A stretch of 64,000 nt of DNA from Thiodiazotropha sp040506705 (GCA_040506705.1 JBEVWG010000024.1:44921-108920), one strand, 5' to 3'; shown: positions 52,857 through 62,710, counted from the first letter of the stretch. Program-made: numbers and translations. The notes: generated from the letters alone by a model not told the origin.

Positions 52857-53427
52857 GGCTAGCTATAGCACCAATGAGTTTAAGGGTGGGTTGAAAATAA
52901 TGATGGATGGCGACCCCTGCTCTATTATTGAAAACGAATTCGTTAAGCCTGGCAAAGGTCAGGCCTTCAATCGAGTAAAAATACGCAATCTCAAAACCGG
53001 CCGGGTTTTGGAAAAGACCTTCAAATCCGGTGAATCTGTGGAAGCTGCTGATGTCCATGAAACCGACATGCAGTACCTCTACAACGACGGTGAGTTCTGG
53101 TACTTCATGGATCCTGACAGTTTCGAGCAGGTAAGTGCCGACCAGGCAGCGGTGAGTGATGCTACAAAATGGCTCAAGGAGCAGGACCTCTGTCAGGTGA
53201 CTCTGTGGAATGGCTCGCCGATTATCGTTGAGCCCCCTAAGTTTGTGGTTTTGAGTGTAGCCGATACAGATCCTGGTCTGAAAGGGGATACTTCAGGCAG
53301 TGGTGGAAAACCAGCGACATTAGAGACTGGTGCTGTGGTACGTGTGCCTCTGTTTGTGCAGATTGATGAGCTGATCAAAGTCGACACCCGCTCTGGTGAA
53401 TATGTCTCTCGTGCCAAGGAAGATTGA
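52855..53427 (+). CDS. efp: Translation elongation factor P
   Basis: A 190-aa three-domain OB/KOW protein that relieves ribosome stalling at polyproline. The acceptor loop VKPGKGQAF places the modified lysine at residue 34, as in E. coli, and the C-terminal signature (TSGSGGKPATLETGAVVRVP) is present. GTGAGG lies 5 nt from ATG 52855; a longer frame from 52816 lacks homology. It is divergent from epmB and 46 nt before epmA. Confidence 0.98.
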   Translation: MASYSTNEFKGGLKIMMDGDPCSIIENEFVKPGKGQAFNRVKIRNLKTGRVLEKTFKSGESVEAADVHETDMQYLYNDGEFWYFMDPDSFEQVSADQAAVSDATKWLKEQDLCQVTLWNGSPIIVEPPKFVVLSVADTDPGLKGDTSGSGGKPATLETGAVVRVPLFVQIDELIKVDTRSGEYVSRAKED

Positions 53428-53473
53428 TCACGATTTGTTTTAGCGACAGATCTTATTTGAGTGATCTTTTGAG

Positions 53474-54454
53474 ATGACCCGGAATGATGATTGGCGGCCC
53501 TCGGCCTCCTTTGCAATGTTGCGTCGCCGGGCGAAGTTGTTACGTGATATTCGGGACTATTTCTGGCAGGCGGGGGTACTCGAGGTTGAGACCCCTGTCT
53601 GCTCCAGATTCGCCAATACCGATCCTGCCATCGATTGTTTCTCCACCAACTATACCGGGCCAGAGGCCGCACAGGGTCTTGCGCTCTATCTACAGACCTC
53701 CCCTGAATTTCCTATGAAGCGTCTGCTCTGTGCCGGTAGTGGGCCAATCTATCAAATATGTAAGGCGTTCCGGGATGGTGAGTTGGGTGGTCGGCATAAT
53801 CCTGAATTTACCCTGTTGGAGTGGTATCGGCCTGAATACGATCACCTCAGATTGATGAATGAAGTGGCTGATTTCGTCAATGCTGTGAGTGATAGAGCCC
53901 TGCCGGTGGAGAAGCTGACCTATCGAGAGGCTTTTCAACAATTCCTTCAGATTGATCCACATATCGTTGATATCGAGCAGTTGAGAGCTTGTGCCATTGA
54001 AAATAAGCTACCAGGTGTCGAGGATCTTGTATTAGATCGGGATGGCTGGCTCGATCTGTTGCTTAGTCATTTGATCGAACCCCATTTAGGCGAACAGAAG
54101 ATGACTTTTCTCTACGACTACCCAGCCAGTCAGGCTGCCTTGGCAAAAGTCAGGCAGCAGTCACCTGCGGTAGCCGAACGGTTTGAGCTCTATATGTCAG
54201 GTGTTGAGATTGCTAACGGATTCCATGAGCTGGATGATGCGGAAGAACAGAAACGACGCTTCACTGAAGATAATCAGCGCAGACTGGAAGCGGGACGATC
54301 ATCATTGCCGATGGATGAGTGGTTGCTAAAAGGGCTTTCTGAGGGATTGCCCCACTGTTCTGGTGTGGCCTTGGGGTTGGATCGTTTATTGATGGTGTTG
54401 TCAGGCTGTGACAAGATCGAGGATGTGATCAGCTTCGGTTTTTTTCGGGCTTGA
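53474..54454 (+). CDS. epmA: EF-P lysyl-transferase EpmA (GenX/PoxA)
   Basis: A 326-aa paralog of class II lysyl-tRNA synthetase lacking the anticodon-binding domain. It activates (R)-beta-lysine and attaches it to Lys34 of EF-P. Class II motifs are EVETPVCSRFANTDP (motif 1), QICKAFRDGELGGRHNPEFT followed by LLEWYRP (motif 2) and GVALGLDRLLMVLSG (motif 3). It directly follows efp, so substrate and enzyme are co-transcribed. Confidence 0.97.
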   Translation: MTRNDDWRPSASFAMLRRRAKLLRDIRDYFWQAGVLEVETPVCSRFANTDPAIDCFSTNYTGPEAAQGLALYLQTSPEFPMKRLLCAGSGPIYQICKAFRDGELGGRHNPEFTLLEWYRPEYDHLRLMNEVADFVNAVSDRALPVEKLTYREAFQQFLQIDPHIVDIEQLRACAIENKLPGVEDLVLDRDGWLDLLLSHLIEPHLGEQKMTFLYDYPASQAALAKVRQQSPAVAERFELYMSGVEIANGFHELDDAEEQKRRFTEDNQRRLEAGRSSLPMDEWLLKGLSEGLPHCSGVALGLDRLLMVLSGCDKIEDVISFGFFRA

Positions 54455-54593
54455 GCGGTTCAGAGAGCAACCCTGCTAAAATAAATTCTCATCGATTTGT
54501 CTACTATGCTTCAGGTCACGCAGAGGACACAAGCAATCAATAGAGGTGCTCTTGATTCACTTTTTCAGAGAAGGGATAGAGCAGGGCAACTCA

Positions 54594-55502
54594 ATGGTTT
54601 ATGTCGACGATATCCGCAAGCTCAACTCTAGTCGTATTGAGCTGTTGATCGAATGCAGTTTACAGGCCTATAACGCCTTCTCAGAGAGCCAGGCTGATCA
54701 GTGTCTTTCTGAAAATGTAACCCCCCCTATGGGATTTGAACTGCTCGACTCCTGGAGTGGTGTGGATGCTCTGTTTGGAGAGGGGAAAAAAGTTGAAACC
54801 TATGGCCTGGTATTTCGTTCTGTCAAGGCCCCTTGGCGATATGTTTTTGCTTTTCGTGGTACAGACAGTGCATTGGATATGCTCGATGATTGTGGTGTCG
54901 AACCGCAAGCTTTTGTGCCCTTTGACTCTGATGTGGTTGTGCCAGATGAGGTTTGGGTCGAGTCTGGATTCAACGATATTTACAGAGGTGAATATGGCGT
55001 TGTAAGTTCGATGCAACAGCAGCTGTTCGCTTTGATTGATAAATATCTGGCTTCATCAAAGCCTGTCAGTGAGGTCTATATCACTGGCCACAGTCTGGGG
55101 GGAGCATTGAGCCAACTGTTCATGCTGGATCTGGCCCTCTCCAGGCCGGAAGTTACTGGTGAGAACATCAATTTTGCATCACCACGTGTAGGCAATGGAG
55201 CATTCGTCGATTTTTACCGGACTCAGACACCCGATACAAACCTGAGAGTAGTGAATTTTCATGATGCTGTTCCTAATATGCCCCCTGAAGAGCTAGGATT
55301 CAAACACTACCCTGCGGGCTACCTGATTGCTTTTCATGCTAATGACATGCTTGGTAAATTGGATCTCAAGGCTGCGCATTCTAGTGTCAACTATAAGGCG
55401 GTCATTGCCTGTGCCGTAAACAGCGGTGATGGCATATGTTGTGACAAGCAACTGCCGGTTGGTGAAAATGTAACGATTCGATGCGATCGGCCAAAAACTT
55501 AA
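54594..55502 (+). CDS. Class 3 lipase-fold alpha/beta hydrolase
   Basis: A 302-aa protein with the lipase class 3 core. VFAFRGTDSALDMLDD is the oxyanion strand, VYITGHSLGGALSQLFMLDL carries the nucleophile Ser, FASPRVGNGAFVDFY follows, and the likely catalytic His is in VNFHDAVPNMP or the later HYPAGY. No signal peptide is visible. ATG 54594 has AGCAGGG upstream; GTG 54546 is an alternative. It is probably a lipase or esterase of the cytoplasm or secreted by a leaderless route. A papain-like hydrolase gene follows it by 127 nt. Confidence 0.82.
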   Translation: MVYVDDIRKLNSSRIELLIECSLQAYNAFSESQADQCLSENVTPPMGFELLDSWSGVDALFGEGKKVETYGLVFRSVKAPWRYVFAFRGTDSALDMLDDCGVEPQAFVPFDSDVVVPDEVWVESGFNDIYRGEYGVVSSMQQQLFALIDKYLASSKPVSEVYITGHSLGGALSQLFMLDLALSRPEVTGENINFASPRVGNGAFVDFYRTQTPDTNLRVVNFHDAVPNMPPEELGFKHYPAGYLIAFHANDMLGKLDLKAAHSSVNYKAVIACAVNSGDGICCDKQLPVGENVTIRCDRPKT

Positions 55503-55629
55503 GTATTGATGATCTAAACTATCTGGAACAGTGGCCGCAAAGCTTTCATAGCTTTAATGGAACGGTGTACAGTGGTTAGTGGGCCGTTAGGATACCGCTG
55601 CTGAATAGCCACAATCAAAGAGGCATGAT

Positions 55630-56346
55630 ATGTCGATAATAAAGGATGTTCTGGAAGAAGCAGAAGCGATAGCGGTCAAGTTACATAAGCAGCCAGATGG
55701 CTATGATCCAGCAGAGTTGAAAACGCTTGCAGAAATAGCCGATACGATTAGCTGTGGATCTGTATTGCTATGTAGTGGTACAGCAGCAGAGAGTCGATTG
55801 ATTGAAGAGGTAGATGAGACAGATTTCAGCCACTCTGCGATGATTGTCCGATTTCATGGTGATCCTCAACTCTATCTGTGGACCGCTGATACGATAGATC
55901 AGATGGACGATCAGATAGACAAGGAGTCGAATCCGGATCATCCAGGAACCCATCTGTTGATTCTTGCGGACTATGTTGCCAATCTGGACAAGTACTATCC
56001 TTCCCCCGATGGTTCAAAATATCGTTTTGCTGTCGCCAGATTGCAGGGGGTAGAGATCGATGAGAAAAGACTCTGGTCAGTGATGTATGACTATGACGGT
56101 ACACCCTTTCCTCCAACCAAGCAGGAGTTTCTCCATTGGATAGAGGGTCAGGCTGATGTAGATAGCGGTATGTTGAATTCGTTCTGTGCCCAGATGGTGG
56201 CCAATACCTACCAGAAAATGGGTTGGCTTAGCAAGAAACACCCACCAAATCACTACAATCCTGGTTCATTTGCCAAGACAGAGACGATCAACAGGGAGTT
56301 GACTGGCAGTGCAAGTCTCCAGCAACCTCAATATTTTAAGCTGTAG
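55630..56346 (+). CDS. Permuted papain-fold (YiiX/YebB-like) hydrolase
   Basis: A 238-aa protein with the circularly permuted NlpC/P60-type arrangement: His first (DFSHSAMIVRFHGDPQLYLW, about 65-84) and Cys later (LNSFCAQMVANTYQKMGWL, about 184-202). The N-terminal 40 residues are helical. There is no signal peptide. Relatives act on amide, peptide or lipid-ester bonds. Pairing with a lipase-fold gene directly upstream suggests two hydrolases of the same process, for example acting on envelope lipids or as secreted effectors, but no immunity or secretion gene is visible. Confidence 0.7.
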   Translation: MSIIKDVLEEAEAIAVKLHKQPDGYDPAELKTLAEIADTISCGSVLLCSGTAAESRLIEEVDETDFSHSAMIVRFHGDPQLYLWTADTIDQMDDQIDKESNPDHPGTHLLILADYVANLDKYYPSPDGSKYRFAVARLQGVEIDEKRLWSVMYDYDGTPFPPTKQEFLHWIEGQADVDSGMLNSFCAQMVANTYQKMGWLSKKHPPNHYNPGSFAKTETINRELTGSASLQQPQYFKL

Positions 56347-56369
56347 CGTGATTCACCCAACAGGTGATC

Positions 56370-56579
56370 ATGACTATCGAAGCTATTTTCTACAAAATCA
56401 GGAATCAGCCATTAGAATGGAGCGGTCAACTGATTTTTTTTTTAGGTTCAATGTCTGCTCTGGTTATCTGTTCAAGCCAAAGCTTTTCAACTATGATGCG
56501 AGCAAGCGAGGGAAGCGCTTTTTATAGCAAGGTGTTCTTTTTTTTTAGCTTTTTGCAAACCAAACCTATCCTCGCATGA
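56370..56579 (+). CDS. Short putative membrane ORF overlapping the diguanylate cyclase start
   Basis: A 69-aa frame with a hydrophobic helix (GQLIFFLGSMSALVICSS) and a second hydrophobic patch (FFFFSFL). CAGGTG lies 4 nt from the ATG, and its stop overlaps the next ATG (ATGA). Two long T-runs (10 and 9) in the coding part are unusual and prone to slippage. It may be a small coupled membrane protein or leader, or only a chance frame. Confidence 0.35.
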   Translation: MTIEAIFYKIRNQPLEWSGQLIFFLGSMSALVICSSQSFSTMMRASEGSAFYSKVFFFFSFLQTKPILA

Positions 56580-57748
56580 CACTCGATATCCCATCCATCT
56601 ACTTTGTCAGCGTCGTCACCAATCTGGCGATGACCTTTGCTGTGGTGATTGTTGCACTACGTCAGTCAATACCTGGATTGACAAAGCTTGGCTGGGCACT
56701 GGTTGCGAATAGCGGTTATTATCTTATTGTCGGTGCCCGAGATGTCATTCCTGAGATCCTGGCAGTCGGTATTGGTAATATGTTGGGGGCATTGACCCTT
56801 ACCTTGGTTTTAAAGGCTGTGCTCAACATACGTCGTGCACAATTACTCCCTGCACTCTATATCATTCCGGTTGTGCTGATGCTGATTGTGAGCCTCTTGC
56901 TGATTGATGACAGGGCGGCCAGACTCATCATCGCTTCGTTTATCCTCAGTTATCAGATTGCTTTGATTCTATGGGCGTTGTTGCGCAAGGGTAATGTTTT
57001 CGTCGGGCGCGGCCGGATGATTATGGCCATAGCCTGTGTTGTCGGCATGTCGACTATGACCTATCGAGGTTTATCTTTGTGGTTTGGATGGCATGAGGTT
57101 TCGCCATTCCAGTCCAGGGATACTCTGACAACCCTGTTCTACATGATCAACTATCTGGGTATGTTTTTTCTTGCTTTTGGTTTTGTATTGACAACGGTTG
57201 AACAGAGCGCTGAACAGAATCGGCGCATGGCCCGCGAAGACCCTTTGACCGGACTCTCAAACCGACGTGCACTCTTTGAAATCATGGATAAGCTATTTGC
57301 CAAAGCAGAAACTGATGGTCAGCCGCTAAGCTTGATGATTATAGATGTGGATCTGTTCAAGCAGGTTAATGATCGTCACGGACATCAGGTGGGTGATGTG
57401 GTGTTGAAACATGTCGCGACTACCATCAAAGAGCGTCTTCGCAAGGGTGATATTGTTGGACGCATCGGAGGCGAGGAGTTTCTCGTGGTCTTACCTGAAA
57501 CCCCGCCTGATGGGGCGATACAACTTGCAGAGGAACTGAGGCACTCCATGGCTTCAAAATCGGTTGCCAACAATGGAGATGAGATTGGCGTGACAATCAG
57601 TATTGGTCTCTACTGCTCTGGATGTTTTGCATCTTCGCTGACCCCTGATAGTGTCATTGCCTCTGCGGACAATGCCCTCTATCGGGCCAAGAGTAATGGT
57701 CGCAACCGGGTTGAGATCAATGAGGTTATCTCCGCCGTTTCCGCATAA
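56576..57748 (+). CDS. Membrane diguanylate cyclase (GGDEF)
   Basis: A 390-aa protein. The N-terminal 215 residues form about six transmembrane helices of an unassigned sensor. The C-terminal GGDEF domain begins at DPLTGLSNRRALFEI, contains IDVDLFKQVNDRHGHQVGD and the intact active signature RIGGEEFLVVLP, so it should make c-di-GMP from GTP. No inhibitory RxxD is obvious five residues before the motif (KGDIVGRIGG). It is the only GGDEF domain of the three in this window with an intact active site. Confidence 0.93.
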   Translation: MTLDIPSIYFVSVVTNLAMTFAVVIVALRQSIPGLTKLGWALVANSGYYLIVGARDVIPEILAVGIGNMLGALTLTLVLKAVLNIRRAQLLPALYIIPVVLMLIVSLLLIDDRAARLIIASFILSYQIALILWALLRKGNVFVGRGRMIMAIACVVGMSTMTYRGLSLWFGWHEVSPFQSRDTLTTLFYMINYLGMFFLAFGFVLTTVEQSAEQNRRMAREDPLTGLSNRRALFEIMDKLFAKAETDGQPLSLMIIDVDLFKQVNDRHGHQVGDVVLKHVATTIKERLRKGDIVGRIGGEEFLVVLPETPPDGAIQLAEELRHSMASKSVANNGDEIGVTISIGLYCSGCFASSLTPDSVIASADNALYRAKSNGRNRVEINEVISAVSA

Positions 57749-57757
57749 ACTATCTGT

Positions 57758-58978
57758 TCACATGCCCATTTTGAAGTGGAGGGATCCGCCCCTCTCTGTA
57801 TAGTTATGCTTAGGGTGGTTGTACTGCTGATCCTCTCTGAACGAGTGGTAGTAGGAGATGTCAGCTGTAATATCTTTTCCAACAGGGAGGGCGATCGATA
57901 GTGACCACTTGTCCTCATCCCGTTTGTTGTTATAGGGGCCGATACCACCGAGTATGGCAACATATAATGGGTCAGCGATAGTTGCATTGGCCTTGTGGAT
58001 CGATTTTGAGTTTTCTAGAGTCATCTGCCAATCATCCCAACTAATACCAATTGTGACTATATTGCTCTCTTTCCGCTCGGTCAGTTTTTCTGTTGCGGGA
58101 AGATAGGGTCGCTGACCTTCGCCATCATGGCGCACAAAATTCAATTCAATTTCAAGACCATTCAATCGACCTGCCAGCTCAATGCCTTTTAAAACATCGT
58201 CGCTCTCAAGTGGATTGAAAGAACCCCGATAGGAGCCCCAACCAAAAATGGGAGCAATCAGGGTTATGCCATCCGTTTCACTATTCAGATGGAGACCAGC
58301 GGCAATATCGGTATGGTCATAATCAAAACGGTTGTCCGGAAATAGTGGGGTGGTATAGATGTTGTTCTTATTGCCACTGATACTCTTCGTGTGAAGATAG
58401 AGCTGGTTGTAAGTGCCTGTTGCTTCAAAGGTGTTTTCAGCTGCATCAACCAGACTGTTATAGTCGACAAATGATGTGTGATGTCTGAGCGTATAGTCGT
58501 GGATCTCTCGTTGCCACTCCAGCCTGGCATCAAATTGATCACTGTCATAGTCAATCATTGCGCCAATACCTTCAATGCTAATATGCTTTCCACCCGGCTC
58601 ATCATCGGTCTTACCCAAATAATCACGAATGCCGAATCCAGCCTTGAATACACCTTCGCCTGTATCCCATTTTGCCCCGTAACGGCATTCTAGGTCGTGT
58701 GCTGAGAACGATTTCCAATCAGCATTCCGAACATCAGAGATACCAACGATATTGTTGAACGAATCAATTCTTGTCTCGCCAGTCAGCAAACCTGGTTTAC
58801 AACGGAAGAGTCCTACTGGCGTTATGAGTGAGGCGGAAACCCCCAAGGTATTGAGGTGGTAGTCGATATCCTGGCGTGTCTTGGTGAAGGCACCGATTGT
58901 CAGACTCTCTATAGCTTGCATATCCGCGACCAAAAAGAGAAATAGCAGGGGGAGTATCTGGCGGATTCTTTGTAACAT
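57758..58978 (-). CDS. Probable outer-membrane beta-barrel protein
   Basis: A 406-aa protein with a signal peptide (LPLLFLFLVADMQAI at about 9-23) and amphipathic beta-strands to the end, closing with GGSLHFKMGM. Segments such as ARLEWQREIHDYTLRHH and DITADISYYHSFREDQQY are strand-like with many aromatics. Length and pattern fit a transport or lipid-related barrel, but no family is recognised. It is convergent with the diguanylate cyclase gene (9 nt between stops). The 359 nt after its start hold no gene. Confidence 0.6.
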   Translation of the reverse strand: MLQRIRQILPLLFLFLVADMQAIESLTIGAFTKTRQDIDYHLNTLGVSASLITPVGLFRCKPGLLTGETRIDSFNNIVGISDVRNADWKSFSAHDLECRYGAKWDTGEGVFKAGFGIRDYLGKTDDEPGGKHISIEGIGAMIDYDSDQFDARLEWQREIHDYTLRHHTSFVDYNSLVDAAENTFEATGTYNQLYLHTKSISGNKNNIYTTPLFPDNRFDYDHTDIAAGLHLNSETDGITLIAPIFGWGSYRGSFNPLESDDVLKGIELAGRLNGLEIELNFVRHDGEGQRPYLPATEKLTERKESNIVTIGISWDDWQMTLENSKSIHKANATIADPLYVAILGGIGPYNNKRDEDKWSLSIALPVGKDITADISYYHSFREDQQYNHPKHNYTERGGSLHFKMGM

Positions 58979-59337
58979 ATGAATAGGAAATAGTGGATCT
59001 ATGTGTGAGTGCGTCGACGACAGTAATAGAGCCTGTAACTAGACACTATTTAAATATAATAATCCAATCTACATTTTTCAGATAGCTGACAGAGTTTAAG
59101 GACTCTCAACTTTACCCTGTTATTAGCAGGGCTAAACTGTTTTATTCCCCATTCTCCACTAAGCTTAAGTAAGCATTGATTATTCTGGTTCAGAGGATAT
59201 GTGTGGGCTAATTTCAGGGAAGAGAGGCTTTATTAGTACTGGCGAAACATCCCGTCTGATATGAGTCGCCTGCCACTCCAGTTTTTCCAGCCAGAAGCTA
59301 TTAAAGAGATTTTTACGATATTTTACAGTATTGAATC

Positions 59338-61023
59338 ATGATTCAGTATGCGAGTCGTATGGTGGTGCAACTATATAGGCGTTGTCGAATTGGTTTTTTT
59401 GTGTTGCTGCTTTTGGCTTCGCTAGGCGTGGCCAATGCCGGCACTCTGGCGGTAGAAAAACAGGGGCTGGTAGTACCTCTGATAACAGATCTGCCTAAAG
59501 GGTTAGTGCTCGATTGGCCTCAATTGGAACAGTTTTACGAGACCCAGCAGCAATCGTTTGTCTGGCATGATGAAGGGCAACTCAACGCTCGGGGGAGGAT
59601 GCTGTTTGAGTGGCTTGCGTCGTCTGTTCAGCAGGGATTGAATCCACGAGACTACCATGTGGATCGATTACGCTATCTGTTAAATAGCTTTCAACCCAGT
59701 CATCGCTTTCTTCGTGAACTACTGCTTACTGAAGGTTATCTGCGTCTTGCAAAGGATATGCGCCTTGGCAGTACTGATCCACAACTGGTTGATCCACAGT
59801 GGCAACTTGCTGGCGACCAATTTGATCCATTGGCGCTTCTTGTTGACGCACTGCGGGATCACTCACTCTCCGCTTTATTGGCTAAGCTCAAGCCGACAAG
59901 TGCCGCTTACTGGCGTCTTGCTCAAGCACTGAATTACTATCGGGCCATTCAGGTCTACGGCGGATGGGATTCACTCCAGGGTGAACAGATACTGCGCCCT
60001 GGAGCGCGTCATGCTCATGTCGCTGATCTACGCAGGCGTTTAGAAGTTGAGCAGCGTTGGCCACAACAACCTGTAAATGATGCTGACTATTTTGATCAAA
60101 GTTTAGCTGCGGATTTACGCCAATTTCAGCGACGTATGGGCTTGAAAGATGACGGCATTCTTGGCAAGGATACACGCCAGGCGCTGAATGTTTCCGTTGA
60201 AACCCGTATCGCTCAAATTAGGCTCAACCTGGAACGTTGGCGTTGGTTACCCAATGAGCTGGCGGCTCGTTATCTGCTGGTCAATACCGCTGGTTTTGAG
60301 ATTGAGTTGATTGATCAGGGTCGTACACTGTTTCATGTGCGAACAGTAAATGGTCGTAAAGAGCGACAAACTCCATCTTTTAACAGCACGGTCACCCATC
60401 TTGTGTTTAATCCTCAGTGGACAGTGCCCAGATCGATTGCAGTTAAGGATATATTGCCGAAGCTTCAGTCAGACCATGAATATCTGCAGCATAAACGCAT
60501 GAGTGTCTACGAGAGGATAGGGGGTGAGTGGCAAGAGGTCGATGCATCACAAATCGACTGGCTGGCTTACCATGAGGATAACTTCCCCTTTGTGCTTAAG
60601 CAGGAAGCCGGGGCAGGTAACAGCCTGGGACGTATTAAATTTCATATGCCTAATCAGCATGATATCTATCTGCACGATACCTCTGCGCCGGGGCTCTTCA
60701 ATCGCCAGAGTCGCGCCCTCAGTTCAGGTTGTATTCGTGTGGAATCAGCAGATCAACTGGCTCGATTACTGATGCAGGATCATACTACTCAAGAGCTCTC
60801 CGTAGATGAGTTACTCGATTCAGATAATACTCACCTGACCTCCCTGGTAAATCCTATACCTGTCTACCTGACCTACTTTACCAGCTGGGTGGATGAGTCT
60901 GGACAGATCCATTTTCGCCCCGATATCTATCATCGGGATTGGCAGTTGATGATGTCCATGGGGGAGGGGATGGGCCATTTTACTGCCGAGTACGCAGCTT
61001 CTCCAGCAGGGGCCTCTCTCTGA
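59338..61023 (+). CDS. YcbB/LdtD-like L,D-transpeptidase
   Basis: A 561-aa periplasmic enzyme. A signal anchor (about 15-35) precedes an N-terminal scaffold, a peptidoglycan-binding helical domain (about 220-290, RQFQRRMGLKDDGILGKDTR) and the YkuD-type catalytic domain (about 310-470). The catalytic loop reads HDTSAPGLFNRQSR, then SSGCIRVESADQLA with the nucleophile Cys. It forms 3-3 cross-links in peptidoglycan. The DUF882/YcbK-like gene 300 nt downstream reproduces the ycbB-ycbK neighbourhood known from E. coli. No good ribosome site is seen before the ATG. Confidence 0.93.
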   Translation: MIQYASRMVVQLYRRCRIGFFVLLLLASLGVANAGTLAVEKQGLVVPLITDLPKGLVLDWPQLEQFYETQQQSFVWHDEGQLNARGRMLFEWLASSVQQGLNPRDYHVDRLRYLLNSFQPSHRFLRELLLTEGYLRLAKDMRLGSTDPQLVDPQWQLAGDQFDPLALLVDALRDHSLSALLAKLKPTSAAYWRLAQALNYYRAIQVYGGWDSLQGEQILRPGARHAHVADLRRRLEVEQRWPQQPVNDADYFDQSLAADLRQFQRRMGLKDDGILGKDTRQALNVSVETRIAQIRLNLERWRWLPNELAARYLLVNTAGFEIELIDQGRTLFHVRTVNGRKERQTPSFNSTVTHLVFNPQWTVPRSIAVKDILPKLQSDHEYLQHKRMSVYERIGGEWQEVDASQIDWLAYHEDNFPFVLKQEAGAGNSLGRIKFHMPNQHDIYLHDTSAPGLFNRQSRALSSGCIRVESADQLARLLMQDHTTQELSVDELLDSDNTHLTSLVNPIPVYLTYFTSWVDESGQIHFRPDIYHRDWQLMMSMGEGMGHFTAEYAASPAGASL

Positions 61024-61324
61024 AGTTAGTTGAAAATAGGGTAAAAGCTACTATTGAAGCAACAAGGCTTGTTGCTTGATAGATAAGCGGCGGTTTATTA
61101 AATTTCCACTTCAATAATCCACCACAGATCGATTTAGATCAACATTGGTGTGGCTCGATATTACCCGGTTCCCATTGGGTTAAATCCTTAATGCTCAGTA
61201 GGTTACTGTGACCTCAGTCACACGCCCAGTGGACCTGTAGGCTGTTTATTGAACTTTGTCTGGATTTTCTTTAGAAACTGCCGAAAATATCGTCGACTCC
61301 TTACTGCAGAGTGAACAAACAGTC

Positions 61325-61888
61325 ATGGCGATTTCTCAAGTTTCAACGGTCAGCCGATTAAGCCGAAGAGCATTTTTAGGTGGATGCCTCTCGGTTGGGG
61401 GTATGCTGGTTGCCTCACCGCTGATGGCTGGTTTGATCCAGGAGAATCAACGGACACTCTCTTTTCGCCATACCCACACCGGTGAAAAAGAGAAGATCAC
61501 CTATTGGCGTGATGGTCACTATCTCAATCAGGAGCTGCAGCAGCTCAATCACTTGTTGAGGGATCACCGAACTGGTGACATTGCGGCTATGGACACTAGC
61601 CTGTTGGATCTGTTGTACGGGTTACAGTTAAAAGTCGGCAAGAGAGGCGAATATGAGATCATCTCAGCATATCGATCGCCTAAAACAAACCAGATGTTAC
61701 GCAGCAAGAGCAATGGGGTTGCTAAAAAGAGTTTTCATATGCAGGGAAAGGCAATCGATGTCAGGCTCTGCAACTGTGACTTGAAGTATCTCAGAGAGAG
61801 TGCGCTCGCGTTAAAGGCTGGAGGTGTTGGCTACTACCCGAAATCCGGATTTCTACACCTTGATACCGGCCGGGTTCGACGCTGGTAA
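61325..61888 (+). CDS. Tat-exported DUF882/YcbK-like M15 peptidase-fold protein
   Basis: A 187-aa protein. ATG 61325 begins a twin-arginine leader (SRLSRRAFLGGCLSVGGMLV) so export is folded via Tat. The DUF882 domain (about 60-185) shows YEIISAYRSPKTNQMLRSKS, KKSFHMQGKAIDVRL and a C-terminal GGVGYYPKSGFLHLDTG with zinc ligands of the M15 fold (His in SFHMQGKAID, Asp, and His in FLHLD). It probably trims or binds peptidoglycan peptides. It is a likely functional partner of the adjacent L,D-transpeptidase. Confidence 0.93.
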   Translation: MAISQVSTVSRLSRRAFLGGCLSVGGMLVASPLMAGLIQENQRTLSFRHTHTGEKEKITYWRDGHYLNQELQQLNHLLRDHRTGDIAAMDTSLLDLLYGLQLKVGKRGEYEIISAYRSPKTNQMLRSKSNGVAKKSFHMQGKAIDVRLCNCDLKYLRESALALKAGGVGYYPKSGFLHLDTGRVRRW

Positions 61889-62176
61889 TCCTCTGCTCCT
61901 ATCTGAGGAGACTACAACCCTTATATGAGGTCTTGTTTATCAAGCCCGGTCTACCCAGGATTAGTTTACTGGTGGATCACCTTCTGTCATGACTGTCCTT
62001 CCGGTTCTGCTTTTGAGTAAGTCAGTCTAGATCTGTTTTTTGTTGCCTCGGTTCTGATATGCGATCAGACCATTTTGCCAGATACCGCCTTCTATCCGTT
62101 CTGGTCTCGTAAGCTTGCAACTCGTAGCCTGGATGAAGTGCAACGAAATCCAGGAGAGCAGTACACCAATCATCCC

Positions 62177-62277
62177 TACTGCCTAGTCCGTAGCCTGGAT
62201 GGAGTGTAACGGAATCCGGGGGGAACAGCGTACCGACCATCCCGGATTTCGCTGTGCTCCATCCAGGCTACCTTGCT
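62177..62277. repeat. TAGCCTGGATG palindromic repeat, duplicated unit A
   Basis: The core palindrome is 62190-62271 (GTAGCCTGGATGGAGTGTAA paired with its complement). A single half element with the same left arm (from 62124) lies just upstream. Flanks ACTGCCTAGTCC and CCTTGCT are shared with unit B, so the whole 101-bp block was duplicated. Confidence 0.85.
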
Positions 62278-62353
62278 AGAAGAATTTGATTGTAAAAATA
62301 AGGCCACTTGATACTGCTTTTGCCTTCAATGGTGGGGCATGGCCCCACCCTAC
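62276..62353. repeat. 78-bp dispersed repeat, copy 1
   Basis: It runs from CTAGAAGAATTTGATTGTAA to GGTGGGGCATGGCCCCACCC and TAC. The second copy is 63923-64000. The right end is a strong palindrome, and an inverted copy of its arm follows at about 62370-62385. Confidence 0.8.
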
Positions 62354-62506
62354 AGTTCGAGCAGTTAGGGCCATGCCCCACCGAGAAGTCAAGTTGATCA
62401 ACTGGTGAGGGTAGTGGCAAGTTTCGAAGTGCCTGTAGGGTTGTAATGTTACTCCTCAAGATGCGGCTGACGCTCTGCAGCCGCTACTTGCTGAGAGCTG
62501 GCAGGT

Positions 62507-62607
62507 TACTGCCTAGTCCGTAGCCTGGATGGAGTGTAACGGAATCCGGGGGGAACAGCGTACCGACCATCCCGGATTCCGCTGTGCTCCATCCAGGCTA
62601 CCTTGCT
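62507..62607. repeat. TAGCCTGGATG palindromic repeat, duplicated unit B
   Basis: The core palindrome is 62520-62601, almost identical to unit A 330 nt upstream, including flanks. The two differ by very few bases, which suggests recent duplication or gene conversion. Confidence 0.85.
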
Positions 62608-62710
62608 TGAATTTATTCCGGTTTATGAAAAGAGAAGGTAATCTTCAAAAGTAGTTTCCATTCACTTCAGCAGCTATTTTCTTAAAAGGTATTGTCATTT
62701 ACCGTTTTGT

